Assembly (NCBI GenBank): GCA_934045075.1 | Contig: OW203751.1 | Location: forward strand, 3,297,822 to 3,361,821 | Reading direction: 5' to 3' | DNA from: Yponomeuta sedellus | Lineage: Eukaryota; Arthropoda; Insecta; Lepidoptera; Yponomeutidae | DNA: 64,000 bases | Shown here: positions 62,387 to 64,000 of the stretch, one piece after another | Layout: the number at the start of each line of letters is the position of its first letter | Numbering within the stretch: the first letter of the stretch is position 1 | Made by a program: the position numbers and the translations under genes | The notes under the pieces: generated by a model | What the model was told of the DNA's origin: nothing | Database searches by the model: none | What the model saw: only the letters and a program-made list of their open reading frames with translations

Positions 62387-62890
62387 GTAAGCTTAGTTAT
62401 ATATTGATTCTATGCAATATATTGTAAGTAGTTCATTTAAGATTACAGTTATGTAGGTAATTAATTTTGGCATGTATTTAAATCGATATCTGTATATTCC
62501 CTTTTTTCAAACAAAACATTTCAAAGTTTCACCAAAAATACTGAATCGCACACTAATTATGCACACTAAATAAATCAAATTTAGTATCCTTTTTATGGTA
62601 TTTGCAGAACTGTTTTACTGAATGAATAACTGTTATCAAAATAGTATATCTAACAATTCTTCAGTTCAACAAAAATATTAAAACTTTTTTTAAGGAAAAC
62701 CACACCTAATTTACTTTTAGGAACATCGTATATTCTAAATAAAACACAATTTAATCAGTCATCTTTATATAATTAAGTACACAAAAAAACAATCAAGTGC
62801 TTACTTAACTTGCACTAAACAATGGAACACTGAGTGGTAACTCAGTTTAGAAACAATACTTATTGAGTAATAATAATTATCTTTAAGTTT
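62387..62890. other. Gap: Oca2 intron 10
   Basis: AT-rich; probably includes the terminal sequence of the MULE element, whose inverted end could not be identified. Confidence 0.5.
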
Positions 62891-64000
62891 TTATTGAATG
62901 ATTAGGGCTGGTCTTGCTTTACTAAGGCGTCCGCGTTTTCGCTTGATGCCGATAGGAATGTTTTTAGCCTCTACAGGTGGTGTGGCATATTTCAACCTAA
63001 TTGCAAGTCCGATGATATGCTTGCAAATATAGTGTTTGAAAAACCACGGGCAGTTACACTCTCCACTTTTCCAATCATCTTTATTTATGGACAATACAAC
63101 CTTCCAATACGCAAAAGCAACTTGTTTGTATTCGTCAAAAGAACTCCACTCTTGTCCAAACTGAATGGTTCCAGCCCTAGAACTAGAAATTAAGTAGGTT
63201 TTTTTTGTGGAATCCGTCCTCAATATTACTACTTTTTGGTCAGACTTCGCCCACTGGTAACCTTGAGTCCAATCTTTGAGCTCGATTGAAGGAGTGTTTG
63301 AAAATGATTCTAACTGATGGGTCTCTGACCATTCTTTTACCATATCTGAGACGATTACCAAAAATCTGGACAATGAAAAACGGTCTCGCAATGTGTGGCT
63401 ATCTTTGATGGTTTTGTTAAAAGCTTCAAGCGCATTATTTGTAACAGGAGATCCTTGTGAAGACCCAAGGTACCAGTTCGAGTTTTGATAAACCCATTCT
63501 TTTTTTAAATAATTTATGAATTCTCTTTGATCGAAGTGTTTTATCAGAAAGGCTTCTAAAGCAGAGTTGAACATATCTGGAGATGTAGCAGAGTGTAACA
63601 TATCAATATCCTGTAGTAAAGCTTTCTGTATTTTTTTGTTAACAAGTCTTTCCACATGAGTTTGAATGTTCTTTTTTGCATGAGCCCAGCACATTTTTAC
63701 AGTAGTTTCAGTACCAAACACTTCTTTAAATGCGTTTTGAATGCTTTTAGCCGCGTCGCAAATCAATACTTTTGGTTGTAAAGAGTGCGCGTAAAGGGAG
63801 TAGGCGCAATTTCGAACACCTTCGAACAACATATGAAAATCTTCTTTTCGTTCAGAAGTAGACACAGCCAAAGAAAGAGGATGAAATCTCTTAGTTTTAT
63901 CAGTAGTCCCGACTACCAGTACAGGGAACCCCTGCCAAATAAGTTTGTAAGTAGCGTCTGCGTGAATATTGGTGGCTAATGTAGTTAACTTTAGCAGAGA
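62891..64000 (-). CDS. MULE-type transposase with SWIM zinc finger (C-terminal 369 residues; start lies beyond right edge)
   Basis: The frame is open from base 64000 to the stop at 62891 with no break. Seen: HADATYKL, with the first catalytic Asp near partial residue 15; a second Asp in LICDAAKS near 82; CWAH near 104-107; and NNALEAF, with a Glu near 192. This is the DDE arrangement of Mutator-like (MULE) transposases, C/H motif included. The end carries a SWIM finger, CxC-x8-CxH, at about 315-328, common in MULE proteins, then a basic tail (GIKRKRGRLSK). It lies antisense in an Oca2 intron. An intact frame amid decayed transposons suggests recent insertion or retained function. The codon at 63871 is TTG, not a start. 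Confidence 0.5.
   Translation of the reverse strand, partial: SLLKLTTLATNIHADATYKLIWQGFPVLVVGTTDKTKRFHPLSLAVSTSERKEDFHMLFEGVRNCAYSLYAHSLQPKVLICDAAKSIQNAFKEVFGTETTVKMCWAHAKKNIQTHVERLVNKKIQKALLQDIDMLHSATSPDMFNSALEAFLIKHFDQREFINYLKKEWVYQNSNWYLGSSQGSPVTNNALEAFNKTIKDSHTLRDRFSLSRFLVIVSDMVKEWSETHQLESFSNTPSIELKDWTQGYQWAKSDQKVVILRTDSTKKTYLISSSRAGTIQFGQEWSSFDEYKQVAFAYWKVVLSINKDDWKSGECNCPWFFKHYICKHIIGLAIRLKYATPPVEAKNIPIGIKRKRGRLSKARPALIIQ

Overview
The window is nuclear DNA from an insect, most probably a moth or butterfly. The evidence is AT-rich sequence, genes split by short exons and introns of several kilobases, and a very dense load of interspersed repeats of the kinds typical of Lepidoptera. These include 5S-rRNA-derived and tRNA-derived SINEs, 3' ends of non-LTR retrotransposons, mariner, THAP-type and MULE-type DNA transposons, many MITEs and foldback elements, and long tetra- and pentanucleotide arrays. 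There are no bacterial-style operons, and most long reading frames are repeat artefacts.

One host gene is clear. Ten plus-strand exons between 35694 and 62386 join without a phase break into the first 525 codons of a P protein (OCA2-type) anion/Na+ transporter of the ArsB/NhaD permease family. They hold a cytosolic N-terminus, a first membrane segment, a luminal loop with one N-glycosylation sequon, a block of membrane segments, and the family signatures LDNVTT and GDPPN. The gene runs off the right edge. Two further plus-strand exons (3483-3821 and 7739-7866) are joined to each other in phase and end in phase 2, the phase needed to splice onto the third Oca2 exon at 41954. They may be a distal alternative 5' end of Oca2 or a separate unrecognised gene.

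Layout: 1-3.4 kb, repeats and nested MITEs; 3.5-7.9 kb, the two orphan exons with transposase relics between them; 8-14.3 kb, MITEs, a retroelement ORF relic, a deleted mariner and SINEs; 15.1-20.6 kb, a higher-order minisatellite array (unit 972 bp) split by a 2260-bp P-like element with an 8-bp target duplication; 20.7-34.3 kb, SINEs, inverted SINE pairs, a (GTAT)n array, nested insertions and a 48-bp minisatellite; 34.3-64 kb, the Oca2 gene with introns full of SINEs, a (GGGAC)n array, an hAT-like MITE family, large foldback elements, a LINE with a 5' inversion, and an antisense MULE transposase with an intact reading frame at the right edge.

The most rewarding parts are the elements whose full ends, target duplications and empty sites can all be read inside this one window: the P-like element, the hAT-like MITE, the TA-flanked MITE and the SINE-in-MITE. 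Family-level calls come from motifs and pairwise comparison within the window; no database search was possible.

[Form note: the original answer gave no confidence for any feature; the uniform 0.5 is a placeholder required by the schema, not an assessment.]
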